DNA of 64,000 nucleotides from Xestospongia bergquistia (lineage: Eukaryota > Porifera > Demospongiae > Haplosclerida > Petrosiidae), in NCBI GenBank assembly GCA_963965975.1, contig OZ014411.1, positions 3,209,001-3,273,000 of the forward strand, written 5' to 3'. Made by a program: the position numbers and the translations under genes. The notes beneath the pieces were generated by a model. It did not search any database. It saw only the letters and a list, made by a program, of their open reading frames with translations, and was not told where the DNA came from. Every line of letters begins with the position of its first letter. Within the stretch, counting starts at the first letter, position 1. Shown piece after piece: positions 24,232-39,000 of this stretch.

Positions 24232-26342
24232 TCAGTCAACAGACAAACAATCATATTTTAGGCACTTAAAAAGATCTCCTATAGGTGTTTCATCATTTAT
24301 TGATAGATCACGAAAAAAACTACCTTTCTCTAATTTTCCAGAATTACCAAGCTCAGGGAAACCATCTCCAATAAGATAAATATTACGAGAGCTTACAGGA
24401 TTTACTTCCACCTTTGTACATGTTGTCAAACAATGATCAGCAATACATACAAGACTAGGAGGTCCATAGTGTCCTATAGTAAGACAGTGATCACTTACTG
24501 TTGAATACCCATTTGGACATTTATATCGAACCACAGAGTTATCTGCATTTGCTGTAAATTGTGTTGATGAAATGATCAGTTGAGACGACGCTTGTCGTGA
24601 ATCAACCATGGTAATCAGGTTCTTCTTTAATTCTGAAAGGTTGCTAGTGCCTAATATTGTTCCTACAAGGCGCAAGTTGGGATCTCCTTTAAAGTAATGC
24701 CATGAATATAGGTTTGAAGCTAACTTTACTGCTTCTCTGTAATAGTTTGTAGTGACAACGTGAATAAGATCTTTTTTTTCTGGACCAAACTCTTTCTGGC
24801 AAAGACTAGGATCAAATGATTCTTGCATACAGTAATAATACAAAGATATGTTGCGCAAATTTTCTCTTTTTTTATCAATATGTGTGTCACTAGGGAAATA
24901 TTTTGGAGTAAAATAATTGTACAATTCTGTCAAGCTGTATGATAGTGGAAGAGGATTTAATTTCGTCATATCAATCCAATTAGAAATGTTTCCATTTTTA
25001 CTTACAGATGGCTTTTCACCAATACGAAATATGGTATAATTCTGACGGAAATTGTTAAAAATTGTAGCAAGTCTTTTCTGTTCTTCATTAACTAATGATG
25101 GACTGATATCTACAGCTCCAGAATAACCTGCAACAGCCTTAAGATTAACAATAGCAGAACTAACATTAATATAGTTTGTTATAGTAAATTCTGAAGATAT
25201 ACCATATCTACCTCCCATTTTAATGCCAGTGACAGCATGAGTTCCAAATTGTATAATGAAATTAGTATAAACATCGCGTGTTGAAGAGTCTAAAACAGTA
25301 GGAAGAGATGACACAGCATCAATAAAACCTTCTGAAAGGTCAGCATTATCTACTGAAGCACGATAAGCTTCACATTGGGCATAAGAACTAACTAATACTG
25401 TCGTGTGATCAGGTGTTAGCTTCTTGCTGATTTGCTGAAAATCTGTACTGCCAGAAAAACTTGCTCCCCAAACTTTAAAGTTAGCATCTACATGTTGTTT
25501 AAGTGAATTTAAGTATGACCTTGTATCTATAGCTATACTGCTAGAGAAAAAAAAGGAACAAGACTCAGCATCATTTATAGTGGTGTGGTCTGGAATATTG
25601 TAGTGATCATCAGCAGTTCTTCGATCTTTGTTATAGGTGAACTGAAAAATTTTTACATTTGAAAATCCTGGGTCTATCAATTCTGTATGTTCAGGATTAC
25701 CTTTAAAAATATTATAGCCTGATCCTAAGTACTTGATTGTAGGGTATTGAGGAAGAGAGTCCACTAATGGTTTGTATTGTGGAGGCGCTAGAAAAGAGAA
25801 TTATTTAACAATTATGATTATCTTATAAAAAAGTCAAAATACACATACCACTTGTCAACAATACAAAAATCTTTATAAACTAGTCAGCATGTAGATACTG
25901 AAGTAAGTCAATAATATCTAGCACACCCACAAATGTATATATCCTTTTATGTGTGCCTTCATTTTATGAAGCACATGTAATGCAACATATACACCACATA
26001 TATGTACACTCAAACAAACCAAATATTTAAAATTAGTAGACATAACAATATAAAATAGCATAAAATATGTAAATTTTAAAAACTCAAAAAAGATATTTGA
26101 AGTAAACATATATAAATGGATTGCCTACATTCAGTATTATTAGACTTGTTTGCTATAAATAAACAGACATACACTCGTGCATGTAGACAGGGGAAGAATA
26201 TCTTAATATTATATAAAAAGGGTTTACCACAGCCATCTTTGTCATTTGTTGAACAGCGAGATCTTGAAGAATTGCCAGGAATTTGTTGGCAACATACCAT
26301 GACTGACAATATGCACGTCATTAAAGTCACAGTGAGAGCCAT
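24232..26342 (-). CDS. Secreted MACPF-domain (perforin-like) protein
   Basis: Exon 1 is 26342-26228 and exon 2 is 25787-24232 (minus strand), joined in phase 1 for about 556 residues. Exon 1 encodes a signal peptide (residues 1-20, ending CCQQ) and a short Ser/Asn-rich stretch. The MACPF signature YTNFIIQFGTHAVTGIKMGG is at about residues 212-231 within a domain of about residues 50-350. A Cys-rich C-terminal region follows (about 380-556, with CPNGYSTVSDHC and CLTTCTKVEV), which I could not match to a named module. The family includes membrane-inserting immune effectors, so a role in defence is plausible but inferred. A damaged paralogue lies at 9519-10827. The gene is convergent with a membrane-family gene, as in that other block. 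Confidence 0.88.
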
Positions 26343-29313
26343 TTGGAAGCAGTTACAAAATGTAGTAAGTATGCTTGCCAGTCTGTAAAGAGGGAGTTTT
26401 TCGTTATCCTAGGAGGCTTGGCGATTGGCAGGAAATGTGTGGATAATTTTTGTGTTAGGGGTGGATCTGTAATAATAATAATAATACACTATATACCAAA
26501 GAGTCAAACACTTGTAACAATTTAGTAGCAGCTATATCTATGATGTTTTTACTATTGTGTGGATTTTGTTATTGTTGTTCTTAGCTGAAAGTCATGGTAA
26601 GTAAATTCTATTAGCATATAGTATATAATCATGTGCAATTAATTTATACATTCAATTAATAAATTTTTGACACTCTTGTTTATCAACAGGTTATTCTGTG
26701 TACAGACTTATCACTTTTTTTTCCAAATATTGGATATACTGGAAGCATATAGGGTATCTTTAAAAGAAACTCTAAAAGTACCATAGGGTTAGAAACTGGA
26801 TTTATGATACAATCTTCTTCAATTTACTTATCTCCTTATAACCATTACTCTGTTTCAGACAACATAAATGTGCTTTGTTCTCTAATGTGCTACTTAGACT
26901 TTCCTACAGACATTATAGTTTATATTGATTTATAATTTAAGATTTGCAGTGTAGTGTTAGCACTTATTTACTGGTTGGGATATTTCTTTAGTGTAAGTGT
27001 CAACTACAAAGAAGTATATGAGATCTCCCTTTTCAATGTATCTACTTGCATGTCTTCATTTCTCTTGTGCAATTCTTACATGGCTTCTGCTAGTGTCTGT
27101 GAACTATATCCTGTGCAGGATTAACCTGTTAATAGAACTCCTAAACATGTAGTACTTGGTAAGAAGCTGTCGATCTTCAAATTATTGCTGAGTTTACAGC
27201 TAGCTACACTGATATCTCATGTGATAGTAAATTTTAAAATCAAAATAGACTGGACCCTAATTACTGAATTTTATGGAACCTAAAACAACTAAAACACTTT
27301 CGTCTGCTTTGTAAACTATTGTATATACTTATATGATTATGTGATTGTTAATAACTAGAGAATTACTAGGACACTACATAATATCTATTTATTTATGGGA
27401 TAGACCATTTGGTGTATAATTATGCTTGCAGTATTGGGCCCCTATCATAAATTATTTCAGTATTCCTATAATTATTGAGTGCTCAATTTTTGCAGTTTAT
27501 CGTTATGAGCTTTCAATATAATGCTGTTTGCAGTAGTTAGTCAAAATGTGAATTTTGTAGGCTGTCTCACTAATTTAATAAAATTTAAAATAACATGCAA
27601 GCTTAACAAAAAGCATATGAGTATATACATTATCTTCAATTTAATTGTGTATCTTTAATGTGTTTTGCTTGGATATCTCATAAGAGTTAGCGCATGTTCA
27701 ATTTTAAGAATTGCTAAGTTAAACAGTAAACACATGCAATGACTATTGTTTTTGGTGTCTTTGTTTGTTTTGATATTGTTAAACTTACTAATTGACTTTA
27801 AAGCAAACAAGATGCACATGCAATATATTTTCATTTAAGTTCTAGACCAATTCAACTATGAATCTTTTAGAGCTTAGCCAAAAACAACTGAACAGTACCA
27901 AAAGTACATGCAACAAACAGATGAGCTATGAAATCCTAACTAATTCTTTTTCTCAGAACTACATTATTAAGACATTCGACTTTGAGAAACTTATGAAATG
28001 ATAGAAAACACTACAAAAAATCCTAGATGACTTTTCACAATATAGTTCTTTTTAATGTAGTTTTAATGTACTTAATGTTAATTTTTAAACTTGATATTAA
28101 AATTACAATCAAAGCAAAATATAAAACAGCTGTACAAACAAGTGAATAAAAAGACTATAAAGCTATCGGAATTACATTTAGAAGACTTTCTTTAAAACAA
28201 TAATTAATATAACTAACTATGAAAGAATTAGTAGTACAATTGTTATTGATGAAAGTCCTAATCTTCAGTTTGTGCCATAGATATCAGTTGTAACTTTGGT
28301 GTGTACTCAATATTTTGAGATACAATGAATTATCAGAAACTTAACTTAATGCTCGAATTGGATATACATTAACTTTAGTCAGTGCAAATATGCATATTAA
28401 AAGTACAGTCTCTCTAATAATATGATGTAACTTTAAGTACACAAGTGTACATTTTACTTGTACACTATATTTAAGCTTAAGTGTAATCATAAAAATTTTA
28501 AAACATTGGTAATAAACATATGAGCCTATTTTAAACAATTTTATGCAGTTTAGTATCTTTTTTTGTACGCCTAACAGACTATAAATAAGTGGGACCTCAC
28601 AAAATAATGCTGAGGAATTATAATAAGAACTGATTATTATCATGCTTAAGGTCAATGAGGAATTCTAATTAAAGGTAAACCTTATAACTAGTTTTTCTCA
28701 TGTGGGCGTCATTGTGAAGAGGGGAGTGGATATGTGGGTGTGCTTCTATAGTGTTTATTATTGTTCTTTTAATTAGTATTCACAATTATGCACATGTAGT
28801 AAATAGTGATAGTAGATTGATAGACAAATGCACAGATGTCAGTTTAACACTCTTGTTATTAAGTTGTTTATAAAGATGTTTCTTGTTGCTAACAAAACTT
28901 TGTACTAACTACTTTGTTGTTCCTTGTACACTAATAAGTTAGCTCTTAGTTTCAATACATTGTTTATAATTGGTTCAATAAACAAACAATATATACCAAT
29001 TTTAATACCAACATTGTTTTCTTTGCTGTGTGTCGCAAGCAAATTATTGCAAACAATTACAAACTGAAAGTTGGAAACTTAGCATCAAAGTTGGATGTAA
29101 TAACTGTAGTAACATAAAAAGAAAACTAATTTTAGTAACACACTTTGCTCACAGTGCATATGTTTATGACTTACAACATGCTTCGTCAATAAAAGTAATA
29201 GTTTTCAACACAAACTATCACTTAATTTGCCCCATTCAGTATCGACTTGCCTTCTGTGTGTCAGAAACAGAGCAGACAGACCTTCATACAAGTTGTCAAT
29301 TGTATGTGAAGAC
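26343..29313. other. Intergenic stretch
   Basis: About 26400-27120 is similar to the flank of the MACPF pseudogene (10840-11340) and likely includes the promoter of the MACPF gene. The rest, to 29313, is AT-rich with short spurious frames only. The end should hold the promoter and 5' UTR of the dispanin-like gene. No RNA gene or mobile element was recognised. Confidence 0.55.
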
Positions 29314-30553
29314 ATGGCAGGTAAGCATAACTTTAATTAATAAAGTAATATTATTAGACTAACTGAGAGTTAGATTACAAAGATAAAAAAACAACTAAAT
29401 TTAGATATTTTTAAATTTAGTTAGTAAGTAGCAATAATAATTATATAAATGCATAAAAAATAGATAGTTCATTAATCAACAAATTAAAGATTTGTTAAAC
29501 AATACTTTTATTATTTTGCCAAGCAATTACCTATTGTAATAACTTTAACTACACACATAAAAGCATATACATTTGTATAAGAATAAGGTTATACATTTTA
29601 TATTATATATATATTTATATATCCTTAACATATATATGTAGCACTTATAACTTGACATTTTTTCCTTTTAATAGATAACAGCAGTGATCCACCTCAAGTA
29701 TATTATTTTTTTCATATTACTCAAGCAAATTAATGTATTTAGAATACTATGTACATAATTGAAGGCTTAACAGTCACTTTATTTGTAAAATTGACAATAT
29801 TACTATAAAATTTATTATATTACTGCATATTATAGCAACCATTACAATGTCAGCCAGAAATTCAACAACCAAATACAATTCAAGGAAACCTTAAAGGTAC
29901 GAAATATTGTATAATAAAATTTTTAAAAAAAGATTATTTTTCAATAAGGTGATGTACCTCCTCCTTATTATGCTCCAAATCAATTGCAACAAGAATCCTA
30001 TCCTGCTCCAATGTCTCAGTTCTCACAACCTGTACAACAACCACCACAATCATCAGTAAGCATAATGGCCCTAACTCTATCTACATTTTATTAATATTGG
30101 TTTCACAGTGTAATGTTGTTGTTGTACAAGCACAATCAACTCCAGCACCACAAGTTGTTCAGGTTGTTCAACGTAAACCAGGCGATTACTTTTTGACATT
30201 ATCCATCACTCTGACATTTATCTGCTTTGGTTGTGGGACCTGGTACTCTTTACTTTGTACTATTCCAGCTATTTTCTTTGCCATTAGTGTAAGTAACTTT
30301 AATATTATATTTCGTTTTTTAATCTTTAAAGTAGGCTCGAGATTCTGATGTGCGTGGTGATTTGGACAAAGCTAAAATTAAAGGTCGAATTGCTTTGATC
30401 CTCAACATTGTGTCTATCATTAGTTGGGTGATAATACTTGTCATTATTATCGGATCTGTTGCTGGAGTTGTTTCAAATGCTTCAAGTGATAACAGCTACT
30501 CCTACTATTACAGCTATTACAGATATTATTACTATTATTATTACCGAAAGTAA
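29314..30553 (+). CDS. CD225/dispanin-like two-pass membrane protein (six exons)
   Basis: Exons are 29314-29320, 29675-29697, 29836-29896, 29949-30055, 30109-30288 and 30335-30553. All junctions are GT-AG and phases agree, giving 198 residues. The tiny first exon ATGGCAG supplies the start. Residues 1-90 are rich in Pro and Gln. A first hydrophobic segment (about 95-126, with Cys residues) is followed by ARDSDVRGDLDKAKIKGR, which resembles the conserved loop of CD225/dispanin (IFITM-type) proteins, then a second membrane helix (about 147-170) and a Tyr-rich tail. Known members act at endosomal and plasma membranes; the role here is unknown. A related, rearranged copy is at 52826-53783. Confidence 0.75.
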
Positions 30554-32109
30554 ACATGATATGAACCTAACAGTTTGTAGTTACTTTGCAAGTAAAAATA
30601 ATTACATTAGTTGAATATTTGTTGTTGTATTAAAAGTGGTAGATAGTTGTGTTACAATTCTAAATAAGTTCATAGTAGCAGTTAGTGTGCTTTTCAAAAA
30701 ATGTTTTTCAATCCTTGTGTGATTTTTTTAAATAATAATTTTTTAATAGTACAACGATGTGTTCAATTTTTAAAATACAAATATACAGCCAATGGTAAAT
30801 GTGTTGTTGAAATTTTTAATATACTAATTCTAAATAAGACATGAAGTTAAAAAAATTGTTATGAATGTAGCAATATATTAAAATAACCAATCACTTCTTA
30901 TTAGTGTATTCAATTATTATACAGTAGGTACAAATCTGCAAGTGTTACATTCCAGTAAGTTATTCTCTATTAAAATTGTTAGATGACACAAGGTCAAATA
31001 TTATTATTTCAGTTGAGTACAATTTATACACTAACATAATATTGAAACTATATGACTACAAATAACATGAAATAGCTATTGTATGCTATAAGCATTGTAA
31101 TAACACCTGCTATATCGATACATACCAACCATGCAGTCAATTTCATAGTAATTTGTTTTGGTAAGACTCCAAGTGAGTATGTTGGACAACAGAGACACTG
31201 AAGGAGAGCAAAAAAGAGACTCAATGGAACTGTTTTTATGTAAAAATGCTCTAGCCTTTAAGAAGTATTGAAGATTAGTATAGCTTTTTAAAAGGAAAAA
31301 AAAAGAAGCAACTTACATTTTCAATAATATCTATATAATATATAATACATTTAATTTTTTAACTTCTTTAATACAACCAGCGTAACTGATTGATTATAAT
31401 AAAAGATAGAGATAAATGCTTTCAGAGTCTGGTTACATAAGTTCAAGCATTTAGAGGCAAAACCAATCCTCAGAATGTAAAAATGAAGTCATAAACGTGT
31501 TTTAACGCAACTTTTTAATAATAACATTAAAGGAAGTTTACTACTCAACCCCATAATTAAGTAACCAACAAATTGCAACATGCACAATAATAAACTAAAC
31601 ACAGTAAATTTGAAGATAAATATACTTTTGTTAATAGTTGTTGTCAATTGCTGTCAAATTACCTCTTTAGTTAAGAAATGAGCTAGAACTAAAGGAATAC
31701 GACATGATATAAACTTTATCAATTTGGTTAACTAAATCAATTAAAATATTTTAATTAAATATAATGGTCAATTATCTGTTAAAAAAAGATTAAGTCTTAC
31801 TACACTAACATACTGAAGCTAACTGGAGGCACTTATCATGCCAGATCATGACAAGGTTGTTTTGATGTATGTGTCTATTTCCAAAATTTCAAACTATTTA
31901 ATCAAATCAACTTCAACAATATTAATTTGTATCTCTGTGTACAAATAGCTAAGTGTTTCCAGAACAAATGAATGCATAGGGCATCGACATAATTATGCAT
32001 AATTCCTGAATACACAATAACAATAAATTAAGTCATAGTACAGTAGAACTGTTCTGAGCTATGGCTATACTATTTACCTTATACTGTAGATTTCATGTGA
32101 TCTTGCAAT

Positions 32110-32300
32110 TTCAGAGCATGTCAGCCTGCTCCCCACAAGGTATTATTATTAATCCTTCATTAGGCGAAGCAAGTTACATGCCAACAAATCAGAAATATAA
32201 TATTGTTCAAGAATATAATAAAGGTGCTAAATACATTAGTCAAAATTCAATTTTTTAAAAGGTTATCCACCTCCTACATACTTCAACTATTGATAAATTG
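32110..32300 (+). pseudogene. Decayed dispanin-like exon fragments
   Basis: Near 32180-32225, ACAAATCAGAAATATAATAT and CAAGAATATAATAAAG/GT resemble the end of exon 3 of the gene at 29314. Near 32260, AAAAG/GTTATCCACCTCCTACATA resembles the start of exon 4 and encodes GYPPPTY, but hits a stop soon after. No membrane exons follow. This is a weak relic call. Confidence 0.4.
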
Positions 32301-32307
32301 CTTTAAG

Positions 32308-32311
32308 TATA

Positions 32312-32351
<40 letters not shown>
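32308..32351. repeat. (TA)n microsatellite
   Basis: A TA run of about 20 units with one TG interruption. Confidence 0.9.
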
Positions 32352-32353
<2 letters not shown>

Positions 32354-33061
32354 AGCAAGTGAATCCACACAATTATTTAAAATAGAATCACAAGAACACT
32401 ATTTTCATTTGTTCTTTTATTTGTCATCATTCTCCCCATGGGTATGTTTGCTAATCTAACTACGTTGTTACAATGTGTGATGTGTTAGCACACATCATAA
32501 TAAAATTAGTAAGCTCTAGATGAAGGGGAGCAAGTGAATATAGCAATTAATGTCATATTTTGTTGTGTATAATTCACATACACAACATACACAAACTAAT
32601 TTTGTTAGTGTATGCCTCATTGATAACCTATTAGAAAATATTCTGAACAGATTAGCATTTATTTTATCTGAAATTGTTACCACTGTTTTCTAAAAATATA
32701 CCCAGCGATACACATGACTTAATACTGTACTTAATACTTAATACTTAATATTGTTTTAATCATGGATGTACTTTTATATTTTTGGTCCTTTATAATACAT
32801 GTTATATAAAGGAAAAACCTCAAAAAATAACTGACAAAATCCATTATCTCCCAATTCAACGGTCATTAGCGTAAATGTCAGCTAAATTACATATCTGCAG
32901 TTATTAACCGCAATGACGTACAATGAGTCATTCCTCTTCCTCCAGACCAGTTGAAGGATGGGGTGGTGTTGTGGGCGGGACACTACTTACAGTTCAGATA
33001 GAGAGTGGATGATCGTATCTGTACATTATAGAAGGGAGAAAGGCTGCTGTGAGTCTGTGTT

Positions 33062-36000
33062 ATGGCAGATAGGAGACAAATTTTGGTGAGAAAGTAGATT
33101 TTCTTGTTGATTATATAGAATAACCCTTTAAAATTCATCAATAGCTATCTTCAAAAGTAAGCATACTTTTAATGGAAATTTTGACCATTATCATACGCGA
33201 CAGTTTCTGACTCTCTATAGTCTAGTTCCCTCCCTGAGGTTTCTGGGGAGGGGAGGGGAGGGGAATGTCTGGTGACTTTTGCATACCATTTTATTTGGCA
33301 AATGTGCAGGAACAATTTGGAGTTCAGACATTTTCCTTACCTAGAAACCTACCTTCCTGTTCTTTTTTTAATTGCAGCAATTTTGTGAACTTGTGACAGA
33401 GCTGACTTGTATTAAAGTAGAATTAAACTACTCTAACACTTTTGCCAAAATATATGTACAAACTGCTTAAAACAGTACCAAAAATGTATTACAACAAGAG
33501 AATGTGAATATCCTTGTTCTTTTATCATCTCTTTCTCACCACTACTATATGCTCATTAGTTAGAGTTTTGTTTTTGTGCATAGGGACCCGTATGCATGGT
33601 TGTTTCAATATACTGAGATTTCAATCAAGTGTTTTGTAAATTTTAATTTAAACTATGGACTTTGTTATGAACTAAAAAATGTTTAACCTTTATGTGTTCT
33701 GTGGGAATATACATAATAAAGACAATTATCCTTTTATGGTTTGATCTATTATAGTAATTTGATTACAATTAAATTATGTGTATTTCCCACATTTTCTGTA
33801 GTAAATAAAATAAACACTTCTAAGAGAGTTGTGCTGCCACAACCTGACTTGTGTCATTGTGGCTTAAATGCTACTACCTGCTATATGCTAATAGTGATGG
33901 GCCATTTAACACATCAATTTGTTATTTGAGTTTCATGTCACTCATTTAGATTTCCTCTTATGTCTCTTATGTTGTGTGTAAACAGACATCGTACAATGTA
34001 CATCATTGCCCATCTCTCATGCATTTATTTATATATAGTTTTATTGGATTAGATGTCTAAAATAACAATTTTATTTAGCTGTTAATTTGATTTAATAGCA
34101 AACATTATAATTATGGACTGTATGGCTATAGCAGATGTTAGCAGTACATAGGTACAAGTTATTATTGATTGTAACTGCTTGCACATGGCTGGTGTTAGTC
34201 ATAACTGAACACGCAGCTATTATAAATCGAATGTTTGCAAGTGTATTCACTAAAATTAACAACTTGTACATAAATTAAGCCTGTTTACTGTGCCTTAGAC
34301 TTTATACATCACCACATATAGATACTGATGTGTGTTTTAATCTAATCATACATTAAACAAAGATAACTATTTTATATGTTGAAATGACACATTACTTTTA
34401 GAAGTGCATGTATATGCTGCAGATTGCCAAACTTTCTGGTTTCTGATTGACAAAGTTGAGTAAACAAGTGATTAATAACATTGCTAATCCATTCTCAAAA
34501 CGAATTAACCTAAAGATTAAGACAACGCTGGAATTGGTCATTAGACATTGTGTATATCAATCTTTCTAATCAAGTGAAATTAATCCTTTAATTAAACTGG
34601 AAATAAAAAAGTTAGCAATCCTGCTCATGCAATGATTCAAAAGTATGACTGCTATTTCAAGCTGATTATGCGAAATAATAATGACTAATTTATACAATGT
34701 GTACAATAACACATATGCACTTATAGTAGTATTAACAATTGAGTATTTTCTTGTTCGTTCTTAGAATTCAGATTTAATATTAGCACTAGCTCACAGTGAC
34801 TATGATGTTCTTCAAATTTACACATACCTAGATGAAGGAGCTGATGTCAACTATACTGATGCAGTAAGTAATAGATGTAATATTGCAAACCATCTATAAT
34901 CAATGCTTTTATTTGAATTGTAATTATTGTACCAATGAACATATGTATTAACAATTTTTGTCCAATAATCAATAATATTTGCAACACAGACCTTTATCTG
35001 CTGGACAGCTTATCTCAATTTGTATTAAAGAGGCCAGAGTTTAATAAGTATAAAATATTGTTTGAGAGCCTTAAGATGGGGGAGCAAGTTAAATTAGTAC
35101 AGGTGTTGTACTGTCTTTTATAAAGCCGATATGCATTAAAATTCAATATAGTATTAATATATCACAGTTCAAATAGATTGATTTTTGATATATATAGTCA
35201 TGTATATTTGCATTCATCCTTTATAAGATAAATTGTTAAAGAATTAAAGCATATACTGTTTTGATTTCTAATTTCACAGTTTATGAATCAAAATAAATAA
35301 CTTCTCAAAAAGGATGTGTGTGTGTGTATGGTAGCTAGATTGATCCTATCATAAAATCCAAAGGGACAGCTTTCACACAAATGTTTAACATTTATGCATA
35401 GTAACTCTTTAACTGTACAACTACAAATTAATAAGTAAAAAAGAGTGTGATCGTTATTGTTATATTAGTAACCTAAGTTATCAATTTTATTCGACCAATC
35501 CATTTTTGCAGTGATATAATTATGGTTTACTTTAATAAGTATGAATTTGATTCTTTTAAATTAGTTTTAGATTTATTTTTTTACATGTTTTTTTAGTTCA
35601 AACGTTCTCCATTACATTATGCATGTACTTATGGTGATACCGCATTGGTAACAAATTTATTGAGCAGAGGTGCAAAAGTCCATTTGAAGGACAGAGTAAG
35701 TACTACTTCTTGTTTGAAAACAAATAAAAGTATGCAACTTTGTAAATATCATAACAAATGTATGTATAGTTAATGTGTTAGTTTATGAATTGTTTATGTG
35801 TTATAAAGAATAGGACCTTAATGAACTATCACATGCTACTGTTGACACCAGCACCCTTTAACTTTCTGTACTTTAGCATTTTTCATTAAATTATCAGAAA
35901 CAAAATATGTTATTAAGCCAAATGCAAAGTATTCCTTTTGTCTAATGAAAGTACTAATTTAATAATCAAAACAACTAACTATACTGACAGTTAAAAGATA

Positions 36001-39000
36001 ATGACTTGCAAGATACACAACATTTTAGACAATGCCAAGTAACCACATATTATTCTGTCATAATGATATTTTAAAGGTTTATTATATTTTCAATAAAGTA
36101 TGCATATTTTCAAATATAGATAGGCTGGACACCGTTACATTATGCAGTAAAAGAAGAAAATGTCAATGTGATACGTATCTTGTTGAGCAAGGAACATGCT
36201 TTCAGTATTCCAAAGATAGACAAGATGGTAGGATAAGTAATTAGTCGGCAATTACCATGTTTCTTTTTTTGCTTCAATTTTTTTGTTTTAGTTAGGAAGT
36301 ACCTTGCTAAAAATGTCACTTAATAACAACTTTACTGATCTTTTGGATTTGCTGTCACACCATAAGGTTGATATACAATGTGATACACAGGTAATTTTTG
36401 ACAATAAACAACTTAAATGAGAGGCTGTCAATTACTTTTCAATAAAGTCTGTATATTCTTAGTACACCTTTTAAAATGATACCATATGTATACCAGGCTT
36501 ATGTCTTCTTATGCATTTTACTCATTGTTCCTCAGCAAATTCTTTCTGCAAAGATGAAATATTTACTAATACCTCCTCTTGTGAGGTATTGTTGGCAGCT
36601 CAAAGTAGAGTTAGCTTATTTTTTAACCTATTCATGTTGATTATATCTCATTAAAATTAGATCAACTAAATTCTCTATAGTCCTCTACTACTCTACACAA
36701 TATATCATCTAAATTATTAAAAAAATAATTTGAAGATTTCTTGACAAATAATGCATTGTATGTCTCAATTTTTTATGTTATATATCTGTATTCTAGACAA
36801 GAGAGGTCTTTGTATTGTAATAAGTGTTTAAGGAGCTAATTTTGAAGGCTTGTGTTGATTTGTCATATCAGCTTCTTGTATCAAGTAATTTTTTGCGATT
36901 TGGTAGCTTTTCATTGCTGCCTTACCTTTCACCTTGTATATTTACTAATATATAAAGCATATAGCTTTTCACAGGAATACAATTTTACAATTGAATGTAT
37001 GACTGTATCTAAACTGTCCTTCTTTTAAAAATTTCATATCTATTTTTAACAAATTAGGAGGAAAGCCTTCTTAAAGCTTGTGCTGTTGGACATCTACACG
37101 AAGTTCAGTTGTGTCTTGAGAAAAACCGAGATATAATTGATTGTAGAGACACATCTGATTATGTAAGTATGTCAGGATGTTGTTATTATCCATTTTGTAA
37201 TTTATTTATTTATTGACTCAGGTTTCAAAATTCAGGTGTCAATAATTTTTTTAGAATCTGTGAGAGCATTTTTAGGTGGCATGTAGTTTAGTTTTAGCCC
37301 CTCAATTTTTTGCATTGGTCTTTACAATTCAACAAATAGAGTATATATAGTCAGTTTAATGTTAATAGCTCTAGTTGATGTTTTGTAATATTTTGGTGCT
37401 ACATATTTTCTGACTGTCAAGGTTTTTCGTTTAAAGTAATGTTATTCTATAGAATTTTTTCACTCCATTGCATCATGCCTCATCAAGTGGAAATCATCAT
37501 ATTGTAGCACTCTTACTAAAAGAAGGAGCTAGCAAAGATATCAGAGATAAGGTACAAGTATTTATCACAGAGATATGATAATTATGTAATGTCTACTCAG
37601 TTGAAATGTTGTCCACTTCATTATGCTGCAAAATTTGAAAGAACTGCTGTGGTTGAAACATTGCTAAAGTATAAGACAAATGTTGATTGCTTCAATGAGG
37701 TAGGATATAATAATTTTCGCTAAAATGTATTCCTTTCTAGTAATTTGTATCACTTATATGTTTTTAATGCCTTGAGTTTCTGTTATTTTTGTGTACTATC
37801 TAGAAACTTAGAGAGTACTGTAGTAATGAATGGGTGTGACCGGAAGATCACTATAATTAAAGCCAACTCTTTTTAAATATTTTAATTTAGTAGACATGTT
37901 TAATTATAAACTCAAGCTAGTTTTGCTAAACTTTGTATATTAGGTATACCTTTTTCTTCTGATAATCTTTATTTAGTTTTTATATTTATGTGATTACCAA
38001 TGATTAGTGCTAGAGGAAATATGCAAATGTAGACCAATGTGTAAACTTTACTTTACTTTTACATTCAGTGATTACTGACATTTTTAAATTTAGCTATGTC
38101 TGGGAGTAAATGCATTAACTGATAATTGTTAACAATGTAATTGATTTGTAATAATATACCAAACTACATTGTTTTTTTACAGGATAATCTTTGTCCTTTG
38201 CATTATGCTTCTATTAAGGGTAATTCTGATATTGTTGATATGCTGCTTACACATGGAGCAAATGGTGATGCACAAGATAAGGTATTTATATATAGTTGAT
38301 GTCGTTGTTTGAATAACTTTATCTATCTTATACATAGGGATTATATTCTCCACTTCATTATGCTGCTGTTTATAATAAATTTGGAGTTGTAGTAACTTTG
38401 CTGAAACATAATGTAAACATTAATTGCAAAAACAAGGTATACAATCTTTGATATTAAACTTTATATTGTTGATGAAAGCAATGACTAATCATGTCCTTAC
38501 TACAGTTCATATTTTATTTTTTTAATGTCATCAACTTTTTTTAGAATGGATGCACAGCTCTTCTTCTTGCTTGCCAAGAAGGCCATGATTATATTGTGCA
38601 ATTATTAATTCAAGGAGGTGCTAATATTGATCTTGTTGATGAGGTTAGTGATTGTATAGACTTGCATTATTGATGTTTGTGTAATGTTAACAACAACTTT
38701 ACTTCTTCACATCATTTTACTTTAATTACAGATTTAATTCATATTTATTACAATACTATTACTATTATATTAATAGATTATTTGAGCATACATGTACATT
38801 GCACTGGAATTTTTTGCTTTACTTTAAAAATAACTTAGTTAATTTTGTTTTTGTTTTTGTTATCTAGAATCACGATTCACCAGTGCACACAACCTGTCGC
38901 CTTGGACATATAAATGTATTAAAAGTATTGATTGAAGCAGATGCTTTTCTAAGCTATAGTAACAAAGTACTATTTATTTTATTTTATTGATTTTTTAAAG

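Larger units (their letters stand above)
30554..33061. other. Intergenic stretch with duplicated sequence
   Basis: About 30960-32040 resembles 57490-58240 (for example AATAAACTAAACACAGTAAATTTGAA and ATACTTTTGTTAATAGTTG). With the dispanin-like genes this marks a segmental duplication. It also holds a decayed dispanin exon pair and a (TA)n run. About 32930-33060, before the ankyrin gene, is more GC-rich and may be its promoter. Confidence 0.55.
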
